Below are positions 22,647 to 37,600 of a stretch of DNA of 64,000 nucleotides, piece by piece. Source of the stretch: Salminus brasiliensis (Eukaryota > Chordata > Actinopteri > Characiformes > Bryconidae); contig NC_132892.1 in the NCBI RefSeq assembly GCF_030463535.1, forward strand, positions 35,443,049 through 35,507,048, written 5' to 3'. Position 1 is the stretch's first letter. Every line of letters starts with the position of its first letter. A model generated the notes under the pieces. That model was not told the DNA's origin, ran no database searches, and saw only the letters and a list, made by a program, of their open reading frames with translations. Made by a program: the position numbers and the translations under genes.

Positions 22647-25600
22647 CTGACCAGAACATAAGACAAAGACAATGTCCACAAGATAGGACAAAGAGAACAT
22701 CAAGAAAACAGGACAAAGACAACGTCCAGATAACAAGACAAAGAAAACATCCAGAAGACAAGACAAAGAAAACATCCAGAAGACAAGAGAAAGAAAACAT
22801 CCAGAAGACAAGAGAAAGAAAACATCCAGAAGACAGGACAATGAATATGTCCAAAAGACAGGACAAAGAAAATGTCCAGAGGACAGGACAAAAAAATATC
22901 CAGTAGACAAGACGAAGAAAACATCCAGTAGACAGGACAAAGAAAACATCCAGAAGACAAGACAAAGAAAACATCCAGAAGACAGGACAAAAAAAAATGT
23001 CCAAAAGACAGGACAAAGAAAACATTCAGAAGACAAGACAAAGAAAACATCCAGAAGACAGGACAAAGAAAATGTCCAAAAGACAGGACAAAGAAAACAT
23101 CCAGAAGACAAGACAAAGAAAACATCCAGAAAACAGGACAAAGAAAATGTCCAAAAGACAGGACAAAGAAAACATCCAGAAGACAGGACAAAGAAAATGT
23201 CCAGAAGACAAGAGAAAGAAAACATCCAGAAGACAGGACAATGAATATGTCCAAAAGACAGGACAAAGAAAACATCCAGAAAACGGGACAAAAATTAGCA
23301 ATTGTTGCAAAATCAGATTTACTCAGTTTTCCTAAATTTTTCAAATGTAGCTGATCAGCAGGGTCTGATGTTTGAAGGATGATCAAGATAAGTTCGATTT
23401 TTCTCCTTGTTTGTCAAATTTGATTAATTTTTTAAAAAGCCATAACATTAAAACCACCTGCCTAATATTGAGTAGGTCCCCCTTGTACTGCCTCAACAGC
23501 TCTGACCTACCGAGGCATGGACTCCACAAGACCTCTGAAGGTGTCCTGCTGTGGTCTCTGGCACCAAGACTAACGTTAGCAGCAGATCCTTTAAATCCTG
23601 TAATGTGTGAGGTGGGCGGGGCCTTCATGAGCATCAGTGAGGCCTTTGGCACCCATTACCCCGTCGCCAGTTCACTGGTTGTCCTTCCTTGCAGCACTTC
23701 TGGTAGGTACTGACCACTGCATACCAGGAGGAACACCCCACAAGACCTGCTTGCTGATGTTCTGGAGATGTTCTGACCCAGTCATTATCTAGAACATCAC
23801 AGCCTTTATTATCTAGAACATCTTTTTATTATTATTTATAATATTAATAATATTAATTAATTAATTAATTTATTATCTAGAACATCTCAGTTCTTGTCAA
23901 AGTGTCTCAGATTCTTACGCTTGTCCATTTTTCCTGCTTCATCACCTTCAAGATCTGATTGTTTACTCACTGACTGATATGTAGATCCACCCCTCGACAG
24001 ACAGGAGACACTGGACCCAGATCACTGTACTACACTTCAGCTGGTAGTGGTTTTAATGTTATGGCAGATTGGTGTAAGTTTTATGGTAATCTAGGGTTAA
24101 AGTTACATGAATAAACTACATGACCACAAGCATGTTTTTGCTGATCGACTACATTGACTACATCAAACATAAATAATCATAAATATGAATATATGAATAT
24201 ATATATATATAACTATATATAGTTATATATATATATCACTGCTGTCACACAAAAACATTGTATATCATTTTGTACTTTATGACATGACTGACATTTGTGC
24301 TTTATACTGTGTCAGAATTTCTGGATGAACGGACCAATAGAAACGCTCCAACATGACTCTGAATGAAATCTTCTACTCTGATTCCATTGAAAGGTCAGAA
24401 AGATTGTTCGTCCTTCTGTAAAACTGCTGTTCTGGAGATACAAGGTTTTGGAGTGACAGCGATGATATATTTAGATTTATGAGAAAAGTGCAAATTCCAG
24501 TGTGTAACAAGATAACGAGTTCTTATCATTTTGTTTGATAGTTTTGCAATAAAATTGTAATTTTTAGATTAGATTTAGAAATTTTAGCCTTAATTATTTA
24601 TGAATATTAAGAAACATTATGTATTTTCAAATTATTAAAAGCAAAAAACTAAATTAAAAATAGTACTAAAATAATTTATAGGGGGAAAAATAAATCTACT
24701 AATAAATGATCTTGTCGCGCCCGCGTAGCCACGCCCGCCTCAAAGGCGGTCCCGGGCCGTGTCTCACAGGCGAAAATGAACTATATGTTAATTAATCATG
24801 TCATGTTTAGACATCGTCGCCGTTTTGGTTTCTGGTTTAGTTTGTCATGTGACTATTCTTGGTTTGGTTAATGTGTTACACCTGTGGGCTGGGGTATTTA
24901 AGGAGGGCTAGTGTCAGCTGCCGGGGGCCGAGGGTTACTCTTAGTGCACTGCATGCACCCTGGTCATTCAGTTAACAGTAGAGACTCAGGATTCATCGGT
25001 CTAGTCTGTAGAGTGCATCCTCGTACAGAGGACTCGTCCCAGGGTCCATTAGGGAGCTACTGCAGGTCTGCGGCGATCTCTCGCCAAGCTTCATGGGTTC
25101 AGCGAGCTGGGGTCCTGGAGCTCCAGGAGTGAGCGACTCTCCAGCTCGTTTCAGCAGTTAGCTCTCCTCACTGTTGGACCGGATCAGTCGTCTAGGTTTG
25201 ACGGCTGACTCCTCACGCTCTCAAGTCTAGTAAGTTTAATGCTCCTGACTAGTGCTACTCTTTATGTCCTAGTTCATAGCTTTCCCAGGCTCGGCTTGGA
25301 GGTTTATGTTTCTGAGTAGCGGTACTGGCTCAGCCCCGGCAGCTAACACTGCCCTAGTGCCTCACCAGCCCCAGCTGTGTTCTTCTGTTTGTCCAGTATT
25401 GTTTGTCACGGTTTTGTTTAGTTCTTCGTTATCCCTAGTAATCGTTGCTGCATTTCTGTTTTGTTTATGATTTATTGTTATCAGTAAACTCCTCGCTTCG
25501 GTCCATCCCCTGCGAGTGTCCTCCCATCATTGTCAGACCCAGTGGATCATGACAGATCTACTATAGAAGAGATTATGTATAGTAATAAAGTGATTGCAGT

Positions 25601-28600
25601 CTTACCCACAGTGAAATGAGTCTCACTCTTGCACTCTGTTTACATTAAAACAAAAAAGTATGGGTTGGATTATTTGAAACTTTTCCTGAAGCAGATCAGA
25701 TTTAAAAAGCTGAGGAAATGAACCCTCTTACCTGTTAATAACTCCTTAACCTTCTGATTTTCACTCTGCAAAGCTACAACCAAGAGAACACAGAGACTAA
25801 AGATCTCCATCCACAGAATTAAACATCACTATAGTTCACAACAGGACACTACACCAGTATTACACACCACTATAGTTTACTACAGGACACTACACCAGTA
25901 TTAAACATTACTATAGTTTACTACAGGACACTACACCAGTATTACACACCACTATAGTTTACTACAGGACACTACACCAGTATTACACACCACTATAGTT
26001 TACTACAGGACACTACACCAGTATTATACATCACTATAGTTTACTACAGGACACTACACCAGTATTACACACCACTATAGTTTACTACAGGACACTACAC
26101 CAGTATTACACACCACTATAGTTTACTACAGGACACTACACCAGTATTATACATCACTATAGTTTACTACAGGACACTACACCAGTATTACACACCACTA
26201 TAGTTTACTACAGGACACTACACCAGTATTATACATCACTATAGTTTACTACAGGACAGTACACCAGTATTATACACCACTATAGTTTACTACTGGACAC
26301 TACACCAGTATTACACACCACTATAGTTTACTACAGGACACTACACCAGTATTATAGATCACTATAGTTTACTACAGGACACTACACCAGTATTATACAT
26401 CACTATAGTTTACTACAGGACACTACACCAGTATTACACACCACTATAGTTTACTACAGGACACTACACCAGTATTATACACCACTATAGTTTACTACAG
26501 GACACTACACCAGTATTATACACCACTATAGTTTACTACTGGACACTACACCAGTATTACACACCACTATAGTTTACTACAGGACACTACACCAGTATTA
26601 TAGATCACTATAGTTTACTACTGGACACTACACCAGTATTACACACCACTATAGTTTACTACAGGACACTACACCAGTATTATACACCACTATAGTTTAC
26701 TACAGGACACTACACCAGTATTATACATCACTATAGTTTACTACAGGACACTACACCAGTATTATACAGCACTATAGTTCACTACAGGACACTACACCAG
26801 TATTATACACCACTATAGGACACTACACCAGTATTACACACCACTATAGTTTACTACAGGGCACTACACCAGTATTTTACATCACTATAGTTTACTACAG
26901 GACACTACACCAGTATTATACACCACTATAGTTTACTACAGGACACTACACCAGTATTATACACCACTATAGTTTACTACAGGACACTACACCAGTATTA
27001 TACACCACTATAGTTTACCACAGGACACTACACCACTATTACACACCACTATAGTTTACTACAGGGCACTACACCAGTATTTTACATCACTATAGTTTAC
27101 TACAGGACACTACACCAGTATTACACACCACTATAGTTTACTACAGGGCACTACACCAGTATTTTACATCACTATAGTTTACTACAGGACACTACACCAG
27201 TATTATACACCACTATAGTTTACTACAGGACACTACACCAGTATTATACACCACTATAGTTTACTACAGGACACTACACCAGTATTATACATCACTATAG
27301 GACACTACACCAGTATTATACACCACTATAGTTTACTACAGGACACTACACCAGTATTATACACCACTATAGGACACTACACCAGTATTATACACCACTA
27401 TAGTTTACTACAGGACACTACACCAGTATTATACACTATTATAGTTTACTACAGGACACTACATCAGTATTATACACCACTATAGTTTACTACAGGACGC
27501 TACACCAGTATTATACACCACTATAGTTTACTACAGGACGCTACACCAGTATTATACACCACTATAGTTTACTACAGGACACTACATCAGTATTATACAC
27601 CACTATAGTTTACTACAGGACACTACACCATTATTACACATCACTATAGTTTACTACAGGACACTACACCGGTATTATACACTACTATACTTTACTACAG
27701 GACACTACACCAGCAATAAACATCAATATATTTTACTACAGGACACTACACCAGTATTAAACATCACTATAGTTTACTACAGGACACTACACCAATATTA
27801 TACATCACTATTGTATATATAAAATAATAATAAGAAGAAATACTGTTGTACCTGCATTATTTTTTTTTAGCTGTGAAACATCATTGTCCTTCTTCTTCAG
27901 TTCCTCTTGAAGATCTGTGTGGAAGATTAAAGCAGTAGTTTGGTCACAGAAGCTACATATTTAAAATAGTTTACAGAAAAAGTAAGCTTATATCCCAGCA
28001 ATGAGCGCAGGAGATACAAGGCTAATGCACCTAACAAGTTATTGAAGTTTAAACCTTTAGCAACACTTCATGAACCTTCTAACCCTCCCAAACCTGAGAG
28101 CTCACTGGTGGATTATCATCAGGTATATGAAGATCTTACCTGCTTTACTCTTCTTCAGATCTGAAACCTCATCCTCTTTGATCTTCAGTTGAGATTTAAG
28201 ATCTAGAATTCAGATAAATAACAAACAAAGAACCTTAAAGATAATTCACACAGTTACTATATTACTGCAATACAGAGTATAGCTAATACATGCATTACTG
28301 TACTTTACTACAGGACACTACACAAGTATTATACATTACTATGGTTTACTACAGGACACTACACCAGTATTATACACCACTATAGTTTACTACAGGACAC
28401 TACACCAATATTACACACCACTATAGTTTAGTACAGGACACTACACCAGTATTATACACCACTATAGGTTACTACAGGACACTACACCAGTATTATACAC
28501 CACTATAGTTTACTAAAGGACACTACACCAGTATTATACACCACTATAGTTCACTACAGGACACTACACCAGTGTTAAACATCACTATAGTTTACTAAAC

Positions 28601-31600
28601 GACACTTCACCAGTATTATAGATCACTATCGTTTACTACAGGACACTACACCAGTATTATACATCACTGTAGTTTACTACAGGACACTACACCAGTATTA
28701 TACATCACTACAGTTTACTACAGGACACTACACGAGTATTATACAGCACTATCGTTTACTACAGGACACTACACCAGTATTATACAGCACTATCGTTTAC
28801 TACAGGACACTACACCAGTATTAAACATCACTATCATTTACTACAGGACACTACACCAGTATTAAACATCACCATTGTTTACTACAGGACACTACACCAG
28901 TATTGAACATCACCATTGTTTACTACAGGACACTACACCAGTATTAAACATCACTATAGTTTACTACAGGACACTACACCAGTATTAAACATCACTATAG
29001 TTTACTACAGGACACTACACCAATATTACACACCACTATAGTTTAGTACAGGACACTACACCAGTATTATACATCACTATAGGTTACTACAGGACACTAC
29101 ACCAGTATTATACACCACTATAGTTTACTAAAGGACACTACACCAGTATTATACACCACTATAGTTCACTACAGGACACTACACCAGTATTAAACATCAC
29201 TATAGTTTACTAAACGACACTTCACCAGTATTATAGATCACTATCGTTTACTACAGGACACTACACCAGTATTATACATCACTACAGTTTACTACAGGAC
29301 ACTACACGAGTATTATACAGCACTATCGTTTACTACAGGACACTACACCAGTATTATACAGCACTATCGTTTACTACAGGACACTACACCAGTATTAAAC
29401 ATCACTATCGTTTACTACAGGACACTACACCAGTATTAAACATCACCATTGTTTACTACAGGACACTACACCAGTATTGAACATTACTATAGTTTACTAC
29501 AGGACACTACACCAGTATTAAACATCACTATAGTTTACTACAGGACACTACACCAGTATTAAACATCACTATAGTTTACTACAGGACACTACACCAGTAT
29601 TGAACATTACTATAGTTTACTACAGGACACTACATCAGTATTATACACCACTATAGTTTACTACAGGACACTACACCGGTATTATACATCACTATTTTAT
29701 ATATAAAATAATAATAAGAAGAAATACTGTTGTACCTGCATTATTATTTTTCAGCTGTGAAACATCCTTGTCCTTCTTCTTCACTTCCTCTTGAAGATCT
29801 GTGTGGAAGATTAAAGCAGTAGTTTGGTCACAGAAGCTACATATTTAAAATAGTTTACAGAAAAAGTAAGCTTATATCCCAGCAATGAGCGCAGGAGATA
29901 CAAGGCTAATGCACCTAACAAGTTATTGAAGTTTAAACCTTTAGCAACACTTCATGAACCTTCTAACCCTCCCAAACCTGAGAGCTCACTGGTGGATTAT
30001 CATCAGGTATATGAAGATCTTACCTGCTTTACTCTTCTTCAGATCTGAAACCTCATCCTCTTTGATCTTCAGTTGAGATTTAAGATCTAGAATTCAGATA
30101 AATAACAAACAAAGAACCTTAAAGATAATATACACAGTTACTATGTTACTGCAATACAGAGTATAGCTAATACATGCATTACTGTACTTTACTACAGGAC
30201 ACTACACCAGTATTATACATCACTATGGTTTACTACAGGACACTACACCAGTATTATACATCACTATAGTTTACTACAGGACACTACACCAGTATTATAC
30301 ACCACTATAGTTTAGTACAGGACACTACACCGGTATTATACACTACTATAGTTTACTACAGGACACTACACCAGCAATAAACATCAATATATTTTACTAC
30401 AGGACACTACACCAGTATTAAACATCACTATAGTTTACTACAGGACACTACACCAATATTATACATCACTATTGTATATATAAAATAATAATAAGAAGAA
30501 ATACTGTTGTACCTGCATTATTATTTTTCAGCTGTGAAACATCCTTGTCCTGCTTCTTCAGTTCCTCTTGAAGATCTGTGTGGAAGATTAAAGCAATAGT
30601 TTGGTCACAGAAGCTACATATTTAAAATAGTTTACAGAAAAAGTAAGCTTATATCCCAGCAATGAGCGCAGGAGATACAAGGCTAATGCACCTAACAAGT
30701 TATTGAAGTTTAAACCTTTAGCAACACTTCATGAACCTTCTAACCCTCCCAAACCTGAGAGCTCACTGGTGGATTATCATCAGGTATATGAAGATCTTAC
30801 CTGCTTTACTCTTCTTCAGATCTGAAACCTCATCCTCTTTGATCTTCAGTTGAGATTTAAGATCTAGAATTCAGATAAATAACAAACAAAGAACCTTAAA
30901 GATAATATACACAGTTACTATATTACTGCAATACAGAGTATAGCTAATACATGCATTACTGTACTTTACTACAAGACACTACACCAGTATTATACATCAC
31001 TATAGTTTACTACAGGACACTACACCAGTATTATACACCACTATAGTTCACTACAGGACACTACACCAGTATAATACACCACTATAGTTTACTACAGGGC
31101 ACTACATAAGTATTACACACCACTATAGTTTACTACAGGACACTATACCAGTATTATACACCACTATAGTTTACTACAGGATGCTACACCAGTATTATAC
31201 ACCACTATAGTTTACTACAGGATGCTACACCAGTATTAAACATTACTATAGTTTATTACAGGACACTACACCAGTATTACACATCACTATAGTTTACTAC
31301 AGGACACTACGCCAGTATTATACACCACTATAGTTTACTACAGGACACTAGACCAGTATTATATACCACTATAGTTTACTACAGGATGCTACACCAGTAT
31401 TATACACCACTATAGTTTACTACAGGATGCTACACCAGTATTAAACATTACTATAGTTTATTACAGGACACTACACCAGTATTATACACCACTATAGTTT
31501 ACTACAGGACACTACACCAGTATGGAACATTACTATAGTTTACTACAGGACACTACACCAGTATGGAACATTACTATAGTTTACTACAGGACACTACATC

Positions 31601-34600
31601 AGTATTATACACCACTATAGTTTAATACAGGACACTACACCAGTATTATACATCACTATAGTTTACGACAGGACACTACACCAGTATTATACATGAATGT
31701 AATTTACTACAGGACACTATACCAGTATTATACACCACTATAGTTTACTACAGGACACTACACCAGTATTATACATGACTGTAATTTACTACAGGACACT
31801 ATACCAGTATTATACACCACTATAGTTTATTAAAGGACACTACACCAGTATTATACACCACTATAGTTCACTACAGGATACTACACCAGTATTATACATC
31901 ACTATAGTTTACTACAGGACACTCCACCAGTATTAAACATCACTATAGTTTACTAAACGACACTTCACCAGTATTATAGATTACTATCGTTTACTACAGG
32001 ACACTACACCAGTATTATACATCACTACAGTTTACTACAGGACACTACACCAGAATTATACAGCACTATCGTTTACTACAGGACACTACACCAGTATTAT
32101 ACAGCACTATCGTTTACTACAGGACACTACACCAGTATTAAACATCACTATAGTTCACTACAGGATACTACACCAGTATTATACATCACTATACGTTACT
32201 ACAGGACACTACACCAGTATTAAACATCACTATAGTTTACTACAGGACACTACACCCGAATTATACAGCACTATAGTTTACTACAGGACACTACACCAGT
32301 ATGGAACATTACTATAGTTTACTACAGGACACTACACCAGTATTATACATCACTATAGTTTACTACAGGACACTACACCAGTACTATACATCACTATAGT
32401 TTACTACAGGACACTACACCAGTATTAAACATCACTATAGTTTACTACAGGATACTACACCAGTATGGAACATTACTATAGTTTACTAAACGACACTTCA
32501 ACAGTATTATAGATCACTATCGTTTACTACAGGACACTACACCAGTATTATACATCGCTACAGTTTACTACAGGACACAACATCAGTATTATACAGCACT
32601 ATCGTTTACCACAGGACACTACACCAGTATTAAACATCACTATAGTTTACTACAGGACACTACACCAGTATTATACATCACTATAGTTTACTACAGGACA
32701 CTACACCAGTATTAAACATCACTATAGTTTACTAAAGGACACTACACCAGTATTATACATCACTATAGTTTACTAAAGGACACTACACCAGTATTATACA
32801 TGACTGTAGTTTACTACAGGACACTATACCAGTATTATACACCACTATAGTTTACTACAGGACACTACACCAGTATTATACATCACTATAGTTTACGACA
32901 GGACACTACACCAGTATTATACATGACTGTAGTTTACTAAAGGACACTACACCAGTATTATACATGACTGTATGTTACTACAGGACACTATACCAGTATT
33001 ATACAGCACTATAGTTTACTACAGGACACTACACCAGTATTATACACCACTATAGTTTACTACAGGACACTACACCAGTATTATACATCACTATAGTTTA
33101 CGACAGGACACTACACCAGTATTATACATGACTGTAGTTTACTACAGGACACTATACCAGTATTATACACCACTATAGTTTACTACAGGACACTACACCA
33201 GTATTATACATGACTGTAGTTTACTATAGGACACTATACCAGTATTATACACCACTATAGTTTACTAAAGGACACTACACCAGTATTATACACCACTATA
33301 GTTCACTACAGGATACTACACCAGTATTATACATCACTATAGTTTACTACAGGACACTACACCAGTATTAAACATCACTATAGTTTACTAAACGACACTT
33401 CACCAGAATTATAGATTACTATCGTTTACTACAGGACACTACACCAGTATTATACATCACTACAGTTTACTACAGGACACTAAACCAGAATTATACAGCA
33501 CTATCGTTTACTACAGGACACTACACCAGTATTATACAGCACTATCGTTTACTACAGGACACTACACCAGTATTAAACACCACTATAGTTTACTACAGGA
33601 CACTACACCAGTATTATACAGCACTATCATTTACTACAGGACACTACACCAGTATTACACACCACTATAGTTTACTACAGGACACTATACCAGTATTATA
33701 CACCACTATAGTTTACTACAGGACACTACACCAGTATTATACATCACTATAGTTTACGACAGGACACTACACCAGTATTATACATGACTGTAGTTTACTA
33801 AAGGACACTACACCAGTATTATACATGACTGTATGTTACTACAGGACACTATACCAGTATTATACAGCACTATAGTTTACTACAGGACACTACACCAGTA
33901 TTATACACCACTATAGTTTACTACAGGACACTACACCAGTATTATACATCACTATAGTTTACGACAGTAGTGTCCTGTAGTTTACTACAGGACACTACAC
34001 CAGTATTATACATCACTATAGTTTACTACAGGACACTACACCAGTATTATACATCACTATGGTTTACTACAGGACACTACACCAGTATTAAACATTACTA
34101 CGGTTTATTACAGGACACTACACCAGTATTATACACCACTATAGTTTACTACAGGACACTACACCAGTATTGAACATTACTATAGTTTACTACAGGACAC
34201 TACACCAGTATTATACATCACTATAGTTTACTACAGGACACTACACCAGCAATAAACATCAATATATTTTACTACCGGACACTACACCAATATTATACAT
34301 CACTATTGTATATATAAAATAATAATAAGAAGAAATACTGTTGTACCTGCATTATTTTTTTTCAGCTGTGAATCATCCTTGTCCTTCTTCTTCACTTCCT
34401 CTTGAAGATCTGTGTGGAAGATTAAAGCAGTAGTTTGGTCACAGAAGCTACATATTTAAAATAGTTTACAGAAAAAGTAAGCTTATATCCCAGCAATGAG
34501 CGCAGGAGATACAAGGCTAATGCACCTAACAAGTTATTGAAGTTTAAACCTTTAGCAACACTTCATGAACCTTCTAACCCTCCCAAACCTGAGAGCTCAC

Positions 34601-37600
34601 TGGTGGATTATCATCAGGTATATGAAGATCTTACCTGCTTTACTCTTCTTCAGATCTGAAACCTCATCCTCTTTGATCTTCAGTTGAGATTTAAGATCTA
34701 GAATTCAGATAAATAACAAACAAAGAACCTTAAAGATAATATACACAGTTACTATATTACTGCAATACAGAGTATAGCTAATACATGCATTACTGTACTT
34801 TACTACAAGACACTACACCAGTATTATACATCACTATAGTTTACTACAGGACACTACACCAGTATTATACACCACTATAGTTTACTACAGGACACTACAC
34901 CAGTATTAAACATCACTATAGTTTACTACAGGACACTACACCAGTATTATACACCACTATAGTTTACTACAGGACACTACACCAATATTACACACCACTA
35001 TAGTTTACTACAGGACACTACACCAGTATTATACACCACTATAGTTTACTACAGGACACTACACCAGTATTACACACCACTATAGTTTACTACAGGACAC
35101 TACACCAGTATTATACACCACTATAGTTTACTACAGGACACTACACCAGTATTACACATCACTATAGTTTACTACAGGACACTACACCAGTATTACACAC
35201 CACTATAGTTTACTACAGGACACTATACCAGTATTACACACCACTATAGTTTACTGCAGGACACTATACCAGTATTAAACATTACTATAGTTTATTACAG
35301 GACACTATACCAGTATTATACATTACTATAGTTTACTACAGGACACTACACCAGTATTATACACCACTATAGTTTACTACAGGACACTAGACCAGTATTA
35401 TACACCACTATAGTTTACTACAGGATGCTACACCAGTATTAAACATTACTATAGTTTATTACAGGACACTACACCAGTATTATACATTACTATAGTTTAC
35501 TACAGGACACTACACCAGTATTATACACCACTATAGTTTACTACAGGACACTACACCAGTATTAAACATTACTATAGTTTATTACAGGACACTACACCAG
35601 TATTATACATTACTATAGTTTACTACAGGACACTACACCAGTATTGAACATTACTATAGTTTATTACAGGACACTACACCAGTATTAAACATTACTATAG
35701 TTTATTACAGGACACTACACCAGTATTATACACCACTATATTTTACTACAGGACACTACACCAGTATTATACACCACTATATTTTACTACAGGACACTAC
35801 ACCAGTATTATACACCACTATAGTTTATTACAGGACACTACACCAGTATTATACACCACTATAGTTTACTACAGGACACTATACCAGTAATATACACCAC
35901 TATAGTATACTACAGGACACTACACCAGTATTATACACCACTATAATTTATTACAGGACACTACACCAGTATTAAAAAGAAACACAGGACAGTACTACAG
36001 ATGATTAGGGTCAGGATGTAATGGAATGACTCTACCTTTGATTTGTTGATCTGCTTTTGTTCTAATGCTGTCCTGAGCACTTGTAGCTTCTTTCAGCTGC
36101 TGCCCCAAATCAGCCAATCGTAGAACTGCAGCAGAGAACAGAACCAATCAGAATCCCTGAGGCGTTAACATCAGCACCAGCATCATGAAAGAGTGAGGGA
36201 GAGGTTTTAAAAGATGAAAAGTAAGAAACGTAGGGGAGAGTGAGGCACACACTAGCGTGGGCTAAAATATAACCTGGATATTTTACTTCATTAAACTGGT
36301 TCCAGTTTGGATCTTCTCTTGTTTCCATAGCAACCCTGTCTACACTAAACTAACTGAATCACTGAATCATTTCTTACTCAAATCTGCATTGTGCTCATCT
36401 TTCTTCTTCAATTCAGCTGCAATGGACTCCAGTTCCTTTTCCTTCTTTGCTAGCTTCCCCTCCAGCACTGAGAGAAAACATCATCATCATCATCATCATC
36501 AACAACAACGGCATCATCATCATCATCATCAACAACAACAGCATCATCATCAACAACAACAACAGCATCATCATCAACAACAGCATCATCATCAACAACA
36601 ACAGCATCATCATCAACAACAACAGCATCATCATCAACAACAACAGCATCATCATCAACAACAACATCATCATCATCATCATCAACAACAACAGCATCAT
36701 CATAAACAACAGCATCATCATCATCATCAACAAGAAAAGCATCATCATCATCATCAGTAATGGTTTCCAATCAGGATGGTTCTCTCAGTGGTATCTGGGC
36801 AGATTCAGCTACACCAGCCCTCCCACTGCTCAGGATTCACTGGTAGAACTGAAGGCCGTCAGAATAACCAGCAACACTATTGAGAATCAACCAATCACGC
36901 TCTGATTTACTGTTGAGGGTGACATTTGTCTAGTCCTTCTGGAGGTTCTAGATACATTACTGACTGTCATTGTACACACAGGAACATTTGGTGAAGAACC
37001 TTTTCAGCAAGTGGCTATTCTGTGGCTTTGCTTAAAGATCCTTTGTAAGGCCATTAAAATATTTGATTATTTATGGATATACTTATTAAAATATCTGTTT
37101 ATGATGAATCTGGATCTTCTGTTATTCAAATGTATTTAATGTCATTTAAATTCATTATATGTCATTTTTAATTTAAATTTCATATTTTAGTTTAAAAATG
37201 GGTTCAGAGATTTCAGACACAGTCATCAACAGGTTGTCAGCTTCAGTGTAGTCACTCACGTTGTAGCTCCGCCTCTGTGGACGTATTCAACTGGGCTAGT
37301 TCTTGCTCTTTAGCCTTCACCTTCTTCTGCAGACGCGCTATCTGATCCTCTGTGGAGTCACAGACACACACTCAGCTCACTTTCAATCACTGTGAATGGG
37401 CGGGGCTAAACTGTTATACACTGAATGGGCGGGGCTAAACTGCTTATCATCATTAGAGCTTTTTGAAACATGGGGTTGTTCAGACTTACTGATTTCAGCA
37501 CTGCCGCAGCCGCTCCTCTTCAGGAAGGCGATCTCTTTATTCATCTCCTCGATTTCCTTCTCCAGGCCTTAAACAGTTCACACAGTTCAGGTTCTCTATA

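Noticed and set aside
22581..23386. Hydrophobic Phe/Leu/Cys/Ser frames that could look like a membrane protein joined to SPRY
   Set aside because: They are the 25-bp intron satellite read through; a good acceptor lies at the start of the SPRY exon.
24911..25132. 73-codon frame
   Set aside because: Lies wholly inside the solo LTR and has no gag or pol similarity that I recognise.
36413..36770. Poly-Met/Leu, poly-His/Gln, poly-Ile/Asn and poly-Asp/Val frames
   Set aside because: Trinucleotide repeat read in different frames inside an intron.
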